Assembly (NCBI GenBank): GCA_007116755.1
Contig: SKHU01000269.1
Location: 1-5,669, forward strand
From: Alphaproteobacteria bacterium
Lineage (GTDB): Bacteria > Pseudomonadota > Alphaproteobacteria > Micavibrionales > CSBR16-224
Direction of reading: 5' to 3'
DNA length: 5,669 bases
Shown here: piece after piece, positions 4,969 to 5,669 of the stretch
How positions within the stretch are numbered: position 1 is the stretch's first letter
Layout: the number at the start of each line of letters is the position of its first letter
Notes under the pieces: model-generated
What the model was told of the DNA's origin: nothing
What the model saw: the letters and a program-made list of their open reading frames with translations, nothing else
Databases searched by the model: none
Made by a program: the position numbers and the translations under genes

Positions 4969-5669
4969 GCGATGCTTTCGGTGAGCTTTGCCGCCTGATC
5001 CTCAGAGGTCAGCGGCGTGATGATCTCCTCCAGCGCTTCGCCCGTCAGCACCTTGTCCAGCTTATACAGCGTCAGATTGATGCGGTGGTCGGTGACGCGC
5101 CCCTGCGGAAAATTATAGGTGCGGATGCGCTCGGAACGGTCGCCGCTGCCGACCTGATTTTTACGGTCGGCGGCGCGTTCCGAGGCGATTTTCTGCCGTT
5201 CGGCTTCATAAAGCCGCGCCCGCAAAATCGTCATCGCCTTCGCCTTGTTCTTGTGCTGGGATTTTTCATCCTGCTGGCTGACGACAATCCCTGTCGGGAT
5301 ATGGGTGATGCGCACAGCCGAATCCGTGGTGTTCACCGACTGCCCGCCGGGGCCGGAGGCGCGGAACACGTCAATGCGCAGATCGTTTTCATTGATGGCG
5401 ATATCGACCTCTTCGGCCTCGGGCAGCACCGCCACTGTTGCCGCAGAGGTATGCACGCGGCCGCCGCTTTCGGTTTTCGGCACGCGCTGCACGCGGTGCA
5501 CGCCCGATTCGTATTTCAGCCGCGCAAACACATTCGTGCCGCTGACACTGACGATCACTTCTTTATAGCCGCCGATATCGCTTTCCGAGGCCTCCATAAT
5601 CTCGAAACGCCAACCCTGAATCGTGGCATAGCCGCGATACATCGCAAACAGATCGGCGGCGAACAGCGC
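4965..5669 (-). CDS. prfA: Peptide chain release factor 1 (RF1), C-terminal 234 residues
   Basis: RF1 recognises UAA and UAG in the ribosomal A site and triggers release of the finished protein. The frame is open to the window edge. The first visible residues, ALFAADLFAMYRGYA, match the RF1 segment before the stop-codon-reading domain, so the Met at 5642 is internal and about the first third of a roughly 360-residue protein lies outside. The recognition loop HRVQRVPKTES carries the PxT tripeptide (Pro64-Lys65-Thr66 of the visible fragment) that marks RF1; RF2 has SPF. The catalytic loop SGPGGQSVNTTDSAVRI contains GGQ at 108-110, whose glutamine is methylated by PrmC. The C-terminal basic and helical regions are intact, ending in TAA. 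prmC, often the next gene after prfA, is absent; an amidohydrolase follows. Confidence 0.97.
   Translation of the reverse strand, partial: ALFAADLFAMYRGYATIQGWRFEIMEASESDIGGYKEVIVSVSGTNVFARLKYESGVHRVQRVPKTESGGRVHTSAATVAVLPEAEEVDIAINENDLRIDVFRASGPGGQSVNTTDSAVRITHIPTGIVVSQQDEKSQHKNKAKAMTILRARLYEAERQKIASERAADRKNQVGSGDRSERIRTYNFPQGRVTDHRINLTLYKLDKVLTGEALEEIITPLTSEDQAAKLTESIA

Overview
The window looks like chromosomal DNA of an alphaproteobacterium. The evidence is the three-gene form of the proton-translocating transhydrogenase (separate alpha-1, alpha-2 and beta subunits, as in Rhodospirillum), the GC-rich Ala-rich coding style of those genes, and short palindromic intergenic repeats of a kind scattered through many proteobacterial genomes. 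Genus or order cannot be fixed from this sequence alone.

Layout, left to right. (1) Positions 2-1892, plus strand, hold the end of an NAD(P) transhydrogenase operon: a short Lys/Ala-rich C-terminal tail (probably pntAA), then complete pntAB and pntB. (2) Positions 1893-2061 hold a REP-like palindrome followed by the leader of the next gene. The leader contains a 12-bp inverted repeat whose 3' arm covers that gene's Shine-Dalgarno sequence. (3) Positions 2062-3462, plus strand, encode a KAP-family P-loop NTPase. In places it is much more AT-rich than pntB (hand counts: 18 of 60 G+C at 3121-3180 against 39 of 60 at 541-600). (4) Positions 3463-3640 lie between convergent genes and hold two repeats. 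One is an inverted copy of the REP-like palindrome at 1931, so the NTPase gene sits between two oppositely oriented copies. The other is a larger inverted repeat at 3551-3609. (5) Positions 3641-5669, minus strand, carry three genes transcribed right to left: prfA (release factor 1, cut by the window edge), a nitrilase-superfamily amidohydrolase, and a 116-residue ankyrin-repeat protein 26 bp behind it.

How the genes work together. PntAA/AB/B form one membrane machine that couples proton entry to NADPH formation. prfA is a housekeeping translation gene. The NTPase looks like an accessory gene placed between these two conserved blocks, and KAP NTPases include the phage-exclusion protein PifA. 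Its tail-to-tail neighbour is an ankyrin protein, and eukaryotic Kidins220/ARMS joins ankyrin repeats and a KAP domain in one chain. That parallel is suggestive but unproven here. The most notable features are the NTPase gene with its hairpin leader, its flanking inverted repeats and the ankyrin neighbour. No tRNA, rRNA, CRISPR array, transposase or integrase was seen.
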